Source: Cristatella mucedo (lineage: Eukaryota; Bryozoa; Phylactolaemata; Cristatellidae). From it: a stretch of 62,000 nucleotides of DNA. The stretch covers positions 1 to 62,000 of the forward strand of contig WPIO01000211.1 of the NCBI GenBank assembly GCA_009760855.2, given 5' to 3'. The translations under genes and the position numbers were made by a program. The notes beneath the pieces were generated by a model. That model had not been told where the DNA came from. It worked only from the letters and a program-made list of their open reading frames with translations, and ran no database searches. Shown here one piece after another: positions 43,526 through 54,439 of the stretch (position 1 is the first letter of the stretch; each line of letters opens with the position of its first letter).

Positions 43526-44068
43526 GTCAGTTCATCCAGCTGTTACTCCCTCCTCACGTTGGACTCAGAAATGCGTTGCTGACGATTGTCTGCGAAACAG
43601 ACAGGCAGGGTCTCCAAAAATTCTCAAGAATCAGATACAACTTTAGAACGTCAGAGAGCTGCAAAAACGCTTTGGAAAGTAGCGGCATTTAAAGGGTTTA
43701 GAGATTACGAAAGCATCTCGGGCTAAGCAACTCGGGCACGCTGGCGATGGCTGGCTGGGGAATCAGAAGAAACGTTGGCGGCTAAGCGAACTCGAGCAAT
43801 TGAGCACACGCTGGTATACACAGACACAAACTAGTGCCAGCAGTCGACTCCTGTCACGTGCCAATTACCAGCTAGGATGAGCTGCCTCGCTGGTGCACAG
43901 AGGCTACTAAAATGGAAGCAGTAGCTTAACTGCACAGTGAGAGCTGATGAACTTTCGAGAATTCGCAGGCATAGCGCTCCCGCGAACGTTCAGTTCCGGC
44001 GAGGACGAGCGCAGTCGCTACGCAACTCGCACTTCGCGGGAGCCGGCAGTAGCGACGCGGCCGCTTAC
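43526..44068 (-). other. Intron 1 sequence downstream of P2
   Basis: Collinear with 46.07-46.89 kb (direct) and 10.67-11.49 kb (inverted). Landmarks: GTCGACTCCTGTCACGTGCC (also repeated inside the CT tract near 43,387) and GAACTCGAGCA. Confidence 0.6.
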
Positions 44069-44400
44069 CACTCCGCGTTGCAGGCTGTACGCAAGCCGAG
44101 CGGCGCCGACGCAGGATGCTGCCTGCCAATGCCGAAATTCACCAATAGCGTGCAGCGCCGGCGTGCGTCTTTGCGTCAGAGGGAGCGGCAGAGCGCGACG
44201 CGCGGCGGCGGATGGCGCACGCCGTCCCTCGGCCGTGCCGGTTTCTTTTAGCAGAGCGCTTAGTTTGCCCGGGTAACGCCGGCCAGTCTCAGATGCACAC
44301 TCCCCCTCCCAAATCCATCGTCCAGCCCGACGGAAGAGCGACAGACCTGCGCGAGACACGCCCTCGTCCGGCTCGTCGCTGTAGCCGTGACTTTCGCAGC
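44069..44400 (-). promoter_or_regulatory. P2: putative promoter and alternative first exon of gene C
   Basis: CpG-rich block ending, on the minus strand, in GGAGTG|GTAAGC (GT at 44068-44067). Direct duplicate of P3 and inverted homologue of P1. CCAAT on the plus strand at 44142-44146 is kept in P3 but not P1. It lies 2.8 kb upstream of gene C's putative exon 2. Neither the start site nor its activity can be read from sequence. Confidence 0.5.
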
Positions 44401-44604
44401 TGAGCAATGCCTCGATGTTAAAAAAATAATTATCATGCACTTGCATCGCACACGCCTCACGATTGCTTAAGATGCTCAGGTCTGCTTTTGATTTAATTAT
44501 TAAAACGATTCGTAATTATATAGATATTTATTTTTATATTTAGTTTCTTTAATTGTATAAATGTTACTCATTAAAATGGTGCGTAAAGCGTTCCTCGCCT
44601 CTTA

Positions 44605-44790
44605 AGCCCAGCCGCTCCGCGCCTGCGAACTACCGCCGCTCGGTGTTTACGCACCCCAGCCGCTGCGCGCCTCCGCACTACCTCTGCTGCGCGCCTCCGC
44701 ACTACCTCTGCTCCGCGTCTCAGCACTACCTCTGCTCCGCGCCTCAGCAGTCCCGCCACTCCGAGCCTACGCACTACCACAGCTCCCCAC
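44605..44790 (+). repeat. 24-bp minisatellite, about 7-8 units
   Basis: Units approximate CTGCTCCGCGCCTCCGCACTACCT in 24-nt periods (written as CTGCTCCGCGCC + TCCGCACTACCT). The eight-residue frame repeat (APPHYLCC-like) is a consequence. A short, decayed version lies near 47,415-47,470 upstream of P3, so the minisatellite predates the P2/P3 duplication and expanded at P2. Confidence 0.85.
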
Positions 44791-44879
44791 TTCTGCTGTA
44801 CTATAGTACAGCGCTTCGAGAATTCGAGCCCTACATTCGTGGTGCCCGAACAAAATCGCCGGGGAAGACGCACCATTTT

Positions 44880-45570
44880 GCAAATAAATGTAAAGTGTCT
44901 AGAAAGAGGTCTAGTTCTCTGAGGGCGCGACATCAAATGTACTATTATTTGTATTATTATTATTACTTGACCGACCCAAATAAGCCTGCACAATCAGACA
45001 AAGAAATGCTAACTCGTTCAGGAAGGCATCAGCCGCTAAACGTGCCCTGCCAGTGCTACGGCTCTCACGTATAATTTTGAAGAGGTTGCTCAAATCTCAT
45101 TTGATGCTGTTCCTGCGACGTTGCTGTGATGCCGATGTGGCGCGACCAGCAACGACCCAGAGGTTAGAGCTTGCGACGCAGCGAGCATCCCTTTACAGCA
45201 AATGTAAAGCGCCCAGTGAGAGAGTGAGTTCTCTGAGGGCGCTTTATCAGGTGCATTATTATTATTATTATTATTCAAAGGGCAGCTCACTTTGCTCGTT
45301 ATTACAGTTTTTTAGCTCTTTTTCCAGAGTTCGAAAGATGTCATAGTTCATGGTGATTCCGTCCTCCTTGTGCTCTACATGGGATTATTGAGAGAAGTTT
45401 ACAGTGCATGCCGACCTTGTGCACGTCACATTTAACGATGTTATTCTTGTTGTTTATTAAGCATGCTAACGAATAAACATTCGATCATTCTTCCTTTGCA
45501 GCAAATTTAAAGTGCAGGGAAAGCGATTGAGATCTCTGAGCTCGCTTTACCGAATGCATTATGATTATTA
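44880..45570 (+). mobile_element. Three solo L2-A 3' tails
   Basis: Tails at about 44,880-44,970, 45,190-45,275 and 45,495-45,570. Each has AAATGTAAAG..., GAGTTCTCTGAG and ATT triplets. Between them lies sequence shared with the AB upstream flank (TAAACGTGCCCTGCC). Confidence 0.7.
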
Positions 45571-45664
45571 CTAAACATTTAATTACAATATTGGCAAAAT
45601 ATAAACAATTTACTAAATTTGTACAGCTCCCTCGAAGAACTGAGACTCTGTTTAAGGCACTTTA

Positions 45665-45860
45665 GTAATAATAATAACGCTAATGCAGCTGTCATAGTGC
45701 CCATGGTGAACTTAATGTCTTTTCAGGCACTTTAGATTCGCTATAAAGGAAGCTTGATCGAAAGGTTATTCGTTTGCTTGCTCAATGAACAACAAGCATA
45801 ACATAACAAGTTTAAAGGTGACATGCACAGAGTCAGCACGTAGAAATGGTTAGTGAATCC
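45665..45860 (-). mobile_element. L2-A 3' end, duplicated at 48.5 kb
   Basis: CACTTTAGATTCGCTATAAA, GCTCAATGAACAACAAGCAT, GACATGCACAGAGTCAGCA. The copy at 48.50-48.79 kb shares its diagnostic variants (ATTTGCTTGCTCAATGAACA), so both belong to the tandem duplication of the P2/P3 region. Confidence 0.65.
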
Positions 45861-46890
45861 CTCAGGAATCTACTATCGGCTACATCTCACTACTTCCCCA
45901 CTTGTGTACCACGTTGTGCTAACACGTAGCAAACAAGCGAGATGTGCAATTGAGTAAATGCAGCATCAACGCTATGATAGATGCAACGCGATTTTTTTAA
46001 CTCCAAGTTAATCTATGCCTACTATAATGACACACTCTCTGTCTTTAACTCCGCTATCTCACTCTTTTTAACTCAGTCAGTTCATCCAGCTGTCTATATT
46101 AACGCCGGACTTAAATGCGCTGCTGAGAATAGTCGGCGAAGGGCAGGCATCAACTGCGACTGCATCCAAAGCGATGTGCCTTAGTCAGAAAATTGCACAT
46201 TTAGAAGCCCACTACATCAGACCTCTCACGTAATCATAGCCATGCATCAGCATTTCCTCACCTTTCGCTGACCAGTTTACTTTAGGCGCCAGCAGACAGC
46301 CAATGTTTGCTCATTCGAGACCGACCAAGAAAGATGGCCGAGCTTATTCGTAGTTTCACTTTTAAGCAGAGCTGCTAAGCTGCGACGTCGCGATTCGGCT
46401 CTGGCTGGCATTGCTGCCGCAGCGGATGGTTGAAGCGGACAGACAGCGCCACGAAACAAGCACACACGAATCGGAGAGAACTTCAGAGAGCTACTAAGAC
46501 GTTCGGGAAAATAGAGGCATTTAAAGCTTTTAGAGAGTACGAAAGCGTTTCGCACTACGCAAATTAGGTACGCTGGCGATGGCTCGGGAATCGGAGGAAA
46601 CACCGGCGGCGGCTAAGCGAACTCGAGCACTTGAGCACACGCGGGTATAATGGGCTAGCAGTCGACTCCTGCCTGTCACGTGCCGATTACCAGCTCGGAT
46701 GAACTGCATCGCTCGTGCACAAAGGCTACTAAAATGGAAGCAGTAGCTTTAACTGCACAGCGGAAGCTGATAAACCTGCAGGAAACCGCCGGCACAGCCC
46801 TCCACGCGCACGTTCACTTCCGGCAAAGACGCGCGCCGCGACTACCCGACTCACGCATCGTTGGAGCCGGCAGTCGCGACGCGGCCGCTT
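45861..46890 (-). other. Intron 1 sequence downstream of P3
   Basis: Homologous in reverse complement to the left arm: 46.07-46.89 matches 11.49-10.67 kb, while 45.87-46.03 matches 14.61-14.48 kb. The GA tract that separates these blocks in AB is here reduced to a few GAGA motifs. Confidence 0.6.
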
Positions 46891-46892
46891 AC

Positions 46893-47225
46893 CTCTTTGC
46901 GTTGCAGGCTGCGTGTGTGCAAGCCGAGTGGCGCCGACGCAGAATGCTGCCTGCTAATGCCGAAATTCACCAATAGCAGTGCAGCGCCGGCTTGCGTCAG
47001 AGGGAGGGGTAGAGCGCGACGCGCTGAAGCGGATGGCGCGAGCACGCTGCCGCTCGCTGGCATCGGAATCTTTCGGCAGAGCGCCGAGTTTGCCAGCGTT
47101 GCGTCGGAAAGTCCCAGCTCCCTCCCCACGCACACACACCCCTCCCACTCAGCCCAGCCCGACGGCAGAGCGACAGACCTGCACGAGACACGCCCTCGTC
47201 CGGTTCGTCGATGCAGCCATCTTTC
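46893..47225 (-). promoter_or_regulatory. P3: second putative promoter/first exon of gene C
   Basis: CpG-rich; minus-strand donor AAAGAG|GTAAGC (GT at 46892-46891). The block shares GGAAAGTCC, GCATTAGCAGGCAGCA and the CCAAT at 46970-46974 (plus strand) with P2 or P1. It is the more distal of the two C candidates; P2 and P3 may be alternative first exons. Confidence 0.5.
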
Positions 47226-47854
47226 TATGCTCTCCACATACGCTCAGCGAGTGGTAGCAAGTCAAACGAGCAATCGTGTTTGTAATCCGCTAGCAATATG
47301 CTCTTTAACATCTCTGCAAACACATTTGCACCCGACGACTGTTTAGAATGCTCAGGTCCGCTATTGATAGTACTCACTACAGCATTTCTAATAGGACGAG
47401 GCCTCGTCGCCTCCGTATCCCTCCGCTCAGAGCCTACGCACTGCTGCCGCTCTGAGCATCCGCTGTTGTAGGCCCGGCGACATTTCGAGCCCTACGTTCT
47501 TGGAGCGCGAACAAGCAAGCCGGAGGAGACGCACCACTGTGTAGGCGTCTCCTAAAAAGGCTCCGACAAGAGCCTCGAAGTGACCCGGAAGTAGCGAATG
47601 CGAAAGATGCTAGGGTCACGTGGAAGCTCTATGTTGGTAAAATCTGTTGATCAGATCCAACCCCCGTTATTAAAATTTCTCAGCTCCATTTCCAGAGTTC
47701 AAAAGTTGTCATAATTCATGGCTATTCGAGGTTCACTCTCGCGAGAGGCCGCAAGCTGAGCTCTTGGCCTGCCGCAATGCAGGGCCTGCACCTCTCAGAC
47801 ACACAGCCAAGTATGGTATCAGGGCTCTGCCGTCAGCTGACCTGGTTACAATAA
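47226..47854. other. Upstream flank of P3
   Basis: 47,400-47,650 corresponds to sequence upstream of P2 (44.8-44.87 kb: CGAGCCCTACNTTCNTGG) and to the AB flank near 9.6-9.7 kb. The remainder is unassigned. Confidence 0.5.
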
Positions 47855-48120
47855 TAATAATAATAATGTACTTGGTAAAGCGCCCTCAGAGAACTTAATC
47901 TCTGTCTAGGCGCTTTACATTTGCTGCAAAGTAAAATGCAATTGAATGGGAAGTACAATCATGCTTGAAAAACCAGCAAAATGAATAATATGGTTAGGGG
48001 TGACATGCACAGGGTCAGCATGCAAATGTGGTTAGTGGCAGCATGCACGGTATCAGCACGCATAAGCACATGAAGGACGAAGCACAGGGACCCACTAAAT
48101 GCTGTTTTAAATAGGTGTGT
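47855..48120 (-). mobile_element. Recent L2-A 3' end
   Basis: AAT tail, clean hairpin (AAAGCGCCCTCAGAGAACTT ... GGCGCTTTACATTTGC) and 3' UTR to TAAATAGGTGTGT. The next words, CTGTCAGCTGACCTGGTT, repeat the 47,832 sequence TCAGCTGACCTGGTTAC at the other edge: a likely target-site duplication of about 14 nt. Confidence 0.8.
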
Positions 48121-48497
48121 CTGTCAGCTGACCTGGTTTGGCTTCCCTTCCGAAAGACACGTTTACTCAGTCCATCTTGAGTCTGCCTTGCTTCCGTTCT
48201 CCTTGTGCCCTATATGGGATTCTTGAGAGAAGTTGACATTGCATCCTGACCTTGTGGATGTCACATTTAACGATGTTATCCTTGTTGTTTATTGAGCGAG
48301 CAAACGACTATCCATTCGATCATGGCTCCTTTGCAGCAAATTAACAGCACCGGTAAATATATTGAGATCTCTGAGCTTGCTTTACCGAATGCAATATGAT
48401 TATTACTAAATATTAGATTACACAATTGGCAAAATATAAAAATAATACTAAATTTGTAGAGATCCATCGAAGAAGTGAATCTCTGTTGAGGCTCTTT

Positions 48498-48800
48498 GAT
48501 AATAATAAAAATGGTAATAAATTTGTTATACCACCCACAGGGAATTCAATTTCTTTCCAGGCACATTACATTTACTGTAAAGGAAGCATGATCGAATGGT
48601 TATTCATTTGCTTGCTCAATGAACAACAGGCATAGCATAACATTCTTAGAGGTGACATGTACAGAGTCAGCATGTAGAAAACGTTAGTGGCAACCTTCAG
48701 AGTCTCAGCAGGCATAAGCAGGCCGATGACGAATAACATGGACTGCTGAATGCTGTCATATATAGATAAATTTGGTAACAAAACCGTATTCACATGATTA
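48498..48800 (-). mobile_element. L2-A 3' end (older)
   Basis: Decayed tail and 3' UTR, sister to the copy at 45,665-45,860. Confidence 0.6.
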
Positions 48801-48929
48801 CTGTTAACATTCGCAAGGCCATAAAGCATAGCGTTGCTAGTTAGACATGCACAGGATCAGCATATAGATATGTTTAGTAGCAGCAGGCACAGTGTCAGGA
48901 CTCACAAGTAAAATAAATATAAAATAATT

Positions 48930-49060
48930 CCTAGCCGATTTAACAGCCTATTTTGTTTAGCACAGAAATCGCCCACACCAGGATGCTGAACCCACGACCT
49001 CGGGACCGAAGGTGTGAAAGTAACTGCCTTATCTAGTGTGTGCCATCACGGCTCACTAAC
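48930..49060 (-). mobile_element. SINE-a with internal deletion
   Basis: Reverse orientation: the AGTGAGCCGTGATGGCACAC head and B-box region are present. The stretch between the B box and the tail is shortened. Confidence 0.7.
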
Positions 49061-49109
49061 CAGCAAAACAAAGGATGTATCACAAGAACCCTAACAATGC
49101 TGAAATAAC

Positions 49110-49235
49110 GTCGGTAATTTTTTAGAAAGTTGCCGGTCATCCATGTGGGGAAGTCAGTAATTCATGCTGCAAGTGTGTGAGAGAATTCGACGTGCCTGAG
49201 GGCTCGAATTGATCAAAGCAAGCGTACATTAGTCA
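49110..49235 (-). mobile_element. L2-A RT remnant
   Basis: GTCATCCATGTGGGGAAGTC and GCTGCAAGTGTGTGAGAGAA match the L2-A region encoding the DDI-TWMAANFLK segment at 26.94-26.99 kb, in reverse. Confidence 0.6.
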
Positions 49236-49842
49236 GTAGTGCCCTATCTGGCAAGGATCTTACGTGCTACCCTCGAACCACGGTCCAAGAACAGGGACCA
49301 CACATTTTCTGAGCAAGCTGATGGCATGTGAAGCCCCTTAACCAGTCACTTCTGGCCTCCGAGAGCTTGGATCCCAAAGGGCCTCACCACCACCTAACAG
49401 TAGGTAATAAAAACCTAAACGTAAACAGGCTACTTATGCCGTTATGAGGCTTCCAGCCTCGGCTTACTCCCTGGCTTACAAAGTGAAGTTCTCACTCTGA
49501 AGCACGAATCCGGCAACGGCTTGCCTCCTCTCCACCTGAAGCTGAACTGCAGCACCAGTTTCAGCCTAGTCGTGCCTTCAGGTCCTGTATGGACGAAAAT
49601 TAGTTGTTCCATTCCTCGGCCCCGAGACCGCTGGGACTGAAGCTTTGCTCTGAATGGCCTAGACTGTGGAATTCACTTCCAAGACGCCCTATGCAATGAC
49701 AGCTACTCTCATACTGACTGTTTGACTATGGCACATCCTTCGTAGCCGTCCTGAGCAGCAACATTCATGGGACTGACAACCTCAACTGCTCTCCTGACTC
49801 ATCTATGATTTCCACTCGCTCTTTGTTGAGTTAGATGATGTG

Positions 49843-50010
49843 CCGTGAGGGCACACTAGGTAAGGCGGCTGCTTTTAACGACCTCGATCACATGCTGTGG
49901 GTTCGAATCATTCGGTGGGTGATTCTTTAGCACTGCTGCAAGCGGTAGTGATGACCGTAAAGGCTCTTCTGTTGCTATACGAAAAGAGCCTGTTAAACCG
50001 ACTAGTGTTT
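49843..50010 (+). mobile_element. SINE-a of composite unit 1
   Basis: ATGTGCCGTGAGGGCACACT head, GGTTCGAATCA B box, ACCGTAAAGGCTCTTCTGTT tail. Confidence 0.8.
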
Positions 50011-51435
50011 ATTTATTCATAAAGTCTGTGGGCTACCGCTTGCGTTCCGAAAGCCATTTAGGCCGCGAGTGGGCTATGGAAACCTCTCCTGCATAACACT
50101 CACAAAGTCTTTGTGGCTGTGAAGTTACAGGCAGTTGTACAGAAGGGCCGGCCTCTAGCTGCCGAGCAAGGATCAGATCCGGTATTAGGGTGAAAAACTT
50201 GAAGTTTGATACAACAGCACACAGGCTACTGCAAACGCACATCTTGGTGGGCTTCCTGTTCGGCCACTGAGGCTCGCAGTGCACCAGCACCCTGTGCTGC
50301 TCTCTCCAGCTTCGCGGCCGTAGCTCGGCTGCACTTGCCAGTCGGCTCGTCCCTGCACCCTCTGGCTTTCCACTATGGGCAGGCAACGTAACGTCAAGGG
50401 TGAGCCAGGCTAGCGCCTATCCGTGGCAGTCTTTGCCAACGGAATCGGGCTGGCCGGGCTGGCAGAGCCGGCCGCCCTGCCAACCAAAGGCTAGGCAAGG
50501 CCAATGGTAGGTCAACCTGCAGCCGGCCAAGCCGTTAGACCTTATGTTCCCATACAGCGATCTCAAGATCGCCAACCTCACGGGATGGATCAGCAAAACA
50601 GGCATGTTCCACACCAAAGCATGACAAGGCATTCCAGGCACAGTGCTAGTAATAAATTTATTTAATGAATAGCCAAGTACAATTCACACGCACCCGGCAC
50701 ATCAAGGTTTTCCAGCTGCTGCCGCAGCCTGGTAAAAGCTTGCCTCCAGCTTAGAGAACCAGCCTAGATCTCGGCCACCGAGTCAGTGTTCCACAGCCAC
50801 AGCCTCGTTGATGAACTGCATCCGGCAGCTGCAGCTGCAGTGGCACACGAGCGACTTGCACCGTCGGTCTGAGCCAAGCAGTGAAAGGCACGACTCGTTG
50901 GCCGTCCACCTATCGGCCAAGCCCTCCGACGACCATGGGAGTGTGGGCGTGGCACTATGTCACGCCCATATGGGGCACTGCAGCTCAATAACTGTGCAAT
51001 ATGCCAACACTAATCGGCCATTATAAAGAGGAGACCACTCTGCAGCATCGGCATTAGGACACCTGGCGCGATGTCTGCCTTACGTTCACTCTTGGGAGGA
51101 TCCTTTGCGACGACGGGTAAGAACTCGACAGCTTCTATGCCTCATCCGGTTCCGAGAAGGGCGTGTCGATGAGATGCCCTGGCTCTGAGCCTGATGAACA
51201 ATACAGCTAGGAGAACAAGGCCGATGATGGCAACGGGCTTGCAATGGCCGCTTGCAGTGAGTGGCTGGCTCTCACCGACAAGGCCAACGGGAGGATGAAG
51301 CTGCCACGATGTCAAGCTAGCCGAGCGACAAGCCAAAGGACGTCGGTCGGTCGCCAGTTGCCGGTCGCCAGATGAAGTGGAGTAGATGGAAAGCCAACAC
51401 CTTGCTTAAGGAGGCTCGGATGACCTTCACCTCAC

Positions 51436-51972
51436 CTAACTTTCGCTCAGGCTCAAGCAACTCTTGGTGAGCCGTGATGGCACACTACTTTCGGTACGCA
51501 TTCGGTAGCCAACAGACTTCGTCTCACGCAACAAAGAGAAAGTGGGAAGCATAGCTGAGTCAGGAAAGCAGTTGAGGTAGCGAGTAGCATAGAAGTAGCA
51601 GTTCAGGACCGCTGAAAAAGATGTACCATAGTCGGCAGTAGGAAAGTAGTTGTCGTTTCGTAAGAATTGTGGAAGCGAATTCCACAGTCTAGGACCTGCA
51701 GAGCTAAAGCTTCTGTCGCCAACTGTCTTTAAGCGGAGGAATGGGACAGCTAATTTATTGTCCACACAGGACCTGAGGGCGCGAACAGGCTCAAACTGAT
51801 GCGGCAGCTCAGCTAAGTATGAAGGAGCCAAGTTGTGGCGGGCCTTGTGGGTCAGCGTAAGAACTCTGCTCTGTATCCTTTGCTCAACTGGCAACCATCC
51901 TTGCTCCTTCAGCAAAGGAGACACGTGCTCAAACCACTGGGACTTGAAGACCAGCCTTGCAGCCATATTCAT
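51436..51972 (-). pseudogene. L2-C ORF2 C-terminal region, open for 178 codons
   Basis: Minus-strand reading: AARLVFKSQW, FEHVSPLLKEQGWLPVEQRI, LTHKARHNLAPSYLAELPHQ, KTVGDRSFSSAGPRLWNSLP, NYFPTADYGTSFSA. This is the segment beyond the RT in L2/CR1-type ORF2 proteins. The copy is 5'-truncated and was inserted into the SINE-a head at 51,487, so it cannot encode a working element. Its open frame shows it is recent compared with the L2-C pieces in the composite units. Confidence 0.8.
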
Positions 51973-52396
51973 TGTCCGCTGTAGTGGTATAAAAACAGGC
52001 TACTTATGCCGTTATGACTCTTCTAGCCTCGGATTACTCCCTGGCTTACAAAGTCAAGTTCTTACTCTGAAACACGAATCCGGCAACGGCTTGCCTCCTC
52101 CACATCAAGCTGAACTGCAGGACCAGTTTCTCGCGCCCTCGGGTCCTGAGTGGAATTAAATTAGCTGTTCCATTCCCCGTCCCAGAGACCGCTGGGGACT
52201 GAAGCATTCACTCTGCATGGCCTATACTGTGGAATTCACTTCCAAGACGCCTATGCAACGACAGCTACCCTCCTGCTGCCGACTGTAGCGAATCCTTTCC
52301 AGCCGTTCTGAGCAGCAACATTCATGTTACTGACTACCCCAACTGCTCTCCTGACTCAGCTATGTTTCTCACTCTTGCTCTTTGTTGTGTCAAATG

Positions 52397-52545
52397 GTGA
52401 GCCGTGATGGCAGACTAGGGTAGGCGGTTGTTTTCATGACCTCAACCTTCCGCCGTCGTTGGTTCGAATCCTGCGGTGGGTGATCTTTTATAGCTGCTGC
52501 AAGGTAGCCATAAAGGCTTTTCTATCGCTGTACAAAAGAGGCTGT
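52397..52545 (+). mobile_element. SINE-a of composite unit 2
   Basis: GGTGAGCCGTGATGGCAGAC head, GGTTCGAATCC B box, shortened middle (CTGCTGCAAGGTAGCCATAA) and tail. Confidence 0.8.
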
Positions 52546-53074
52546 AAAAAAAGAAGCTTGTATTTCTTTATTTATGAAGTCTATGGACTACCGAATGCAT
52601 ACCAAAGGCCGTTTAGGCTGTCAATTACCCAATAGGCAACTCTGCTGCATCGTAACACTCACGTAGACTTAGATGCTGTGTGCAACTACAGGCAGGTGAA
52701 CAAAGATGCCGGTCGCTAGCTGCCCATCTAGCTTCAAATCTGGTATTAGGGTCAGGTCTGGATAAATTGAAGTTTGATGCAACGGCACACGCAGACGACG
52801 GCACACGTACGGTTTGGTGAGCTTCAGAAAAAAGTGTATTGGGCAGCTGACGCTCGCAGTGCACCAGCACCCTGTGCTGCTCTCTCCAGCTTCGCGGCCA
52901 TAGCTTGGCTGCACTTGCCAGTCGGCTCGTCCCCCCACCCTCTGGCTTTCCGCTATGGGCAGGCTACGTAACGTCAAGGGTCAGCCAGGCCAATGCCTAG
53001 CCGAGGCAGGCTTTGCCAACTGAGAGCCGGCTGGTAGAGTCGGCCGCCCCAACAGGCCAAGGCAAGGTAATGTC

Positions 53075-53180
53075 AATAATAATAATAATAATAATAATAA
53101 TTCACTTGATAAAGCGCCCTCAGAGAACTTAATCTCTCTCTAGGCGCTTTACATTTGCTGTAAAGTGAAATGCAATTGAA
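53075..53180 (-). mobile_element. L2-A 3' end inserted in unit 2, empty site in unit 1
   Basis: AATAATAAT run, AAGCGCCCTCAGAGAACTTA and GGCGCTTTACATTTGCTGTA, ending TGCAATTGAA. Unit 1 reads through the equivalent point near 50,500 without it. Confidence 0.85.
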
Positions 53181-54089
53181 AGAGCTGGCCAGCCTGCAGC
53201 CAGCCGAGCCATTCGACGTGCCCATACAGCGATCTCAAGATCACCAATCTCATGGGTTGGCCCAGCAAAATAAGCTTGATCCGCAGGAAAGCAAGAAAGG
53301 CATCGCAACCAGTGTTAACAGACCCGGCGGTTTTCCAGTCTGTGCTGCTGCCTGGTAAAAGCTTGCCTCCAGCTTAGAGAACCAGCCTAGATCTCGGCCA
53401 CCGAGTCAGTGTTCCACAGCCACAGCCTCGTTGATGAACTGCATCTGGCAGCTGCAGCTGCAGTGGCACACGAGCGACCTGTAGCGTCGGTCTGAGCCAA
53501 GCGGTGAAAGGCACGACTCGTAGGCCGTCCACCTATCGGCCAAGCCCTCCGACGACCATGGGAGTGTGGGCGTGGCGTGATGCCATGCCCATACGGGCAC
53601 TGCAGCTCAATAACTGTACAATATGCCAACACTAATCGGCCATTATAAAGAGCAGACCACTCTGCAGCATCGGCACTGGGCCACCTGGCGCGATGTCTGC
53701 CTTATGCTCGCTCTTGGGAGGATCCTTTGCGACGACGGGTAAGAACTCGACAGCTTCTATGCCTCATCCGGTTCCGAGAAGGGCGTGTCGATGAGATGCC
53801 CTGGCTCTGAGCCTGACGAACAATACAGCGAGGAGAACAAGGCCGATGATGGCACCATGGGCACTTGCAATGGCCACTTGCAGTGAGTGGCTGGCTCTCA
53901 CCGACAAGGCCATCGGGAGGATGAGGCTGCCACGATGTCAAGCTAGCCGAGCGACAAGCCAAAGGACGTCGGTCGGTCGCCAGTTGCCGGTCGCCAGATG
54001 AAGTGGAGTAGATGGAAAGCCAACACCTTGCTTAAGGAGGCTCGGATGACCTTCACCTCACCTAACTTTCGCTCAGGCTCAAGCAACTC

Positions 54090-54265
54090 TTGGTGAGCCG
54101 TGATGGCACACTAGGTAAGGCCGTTGCTTTTCACGACCTCGGTCCCGAGGTCGTGGGTTCGAATCCTGCCGGGGGCAATCCTATATCGCAGCTGCAAGCA
54201 GTGGCGATAGACGTAAAGGCTCCACTGTCACTATACAAAAGAGGCTGTGTAATCAGCTGGCATTT
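54090..54265 (+). mobile_element. SINE-a closing composite unit 2
   Basis: Complete head, perfect palindromic ACCTCGGTCCCGAGGT, B box GGTTCGAATCC, tail GACGTAAAGGCTCCACTGTC. It is the full-length counterpart of the SINE cut at 51,487 in unit 1. Confidence 0.9.
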
Positions 54266-54439
54266 TTGCTCAATGGCAATGTCAAGGTCATATCGAGTCC
54301 TCCCATAACTGCGTTTTGATCTTCCATCAACAAGCATTATAAGGGAAAAATGAAGGCACGTGTCATCCAGACTTTGATATAGGCCACGTAATCAAGCCTA
54401 GACCATACAAAGTCTTATTAAAATAATAGCACCTCATAA

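Larger units (their letters stand above)
49424..51990 (+). repeat. Composite repeat unit 1 (tandem)
   Basis: Order: L2-C (49,424-49,840), SINE-a (49,843-50,010), X (50,018-51,460), start of a second SINE-a (51,462-51,487), then a minus-strand L2-C insertion (51,488-51,990). Apart from the last piece, the series repeats in unit 2 from 51,991. X has no recognised coding content. Confidence 0.8.
51991..54270 (+). repeat. Composite repeat unit 2 (tandem)
   Basis: L2-C (51,991-52,390), SINE-a (52,397-52,545), X (52,560-54,085) and SINE-a (54,090-54,265). It is highly similar to unit 1, including AAACAGGCTACTTATGCCGT at both starts and GCTCAAGCAACTCTTGGTGA at both ends. It carries an L2-A 3' end at 53,075-53,175 that unit 1 lacks. 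Confidence 0.8.

Noticed and set aside
44605-44790. CRISPR-like array
   Set aside because: Units are contiguous without spacers and the window is animal DNA; it is a minisatellite.
44553-45074. 173-codon frame with eight-residue repeats
   Set aside because: It translates the 24-bp minisatellite and runs into an L2-A tail.
51142-51336. Minus frame with a membrane-helix-like VAIIGLVLLAVLFI and basic residues
   Set aside because: The sister unit has a frameshift at this point and the older inverted copy does not keep it; chance within repeat X.
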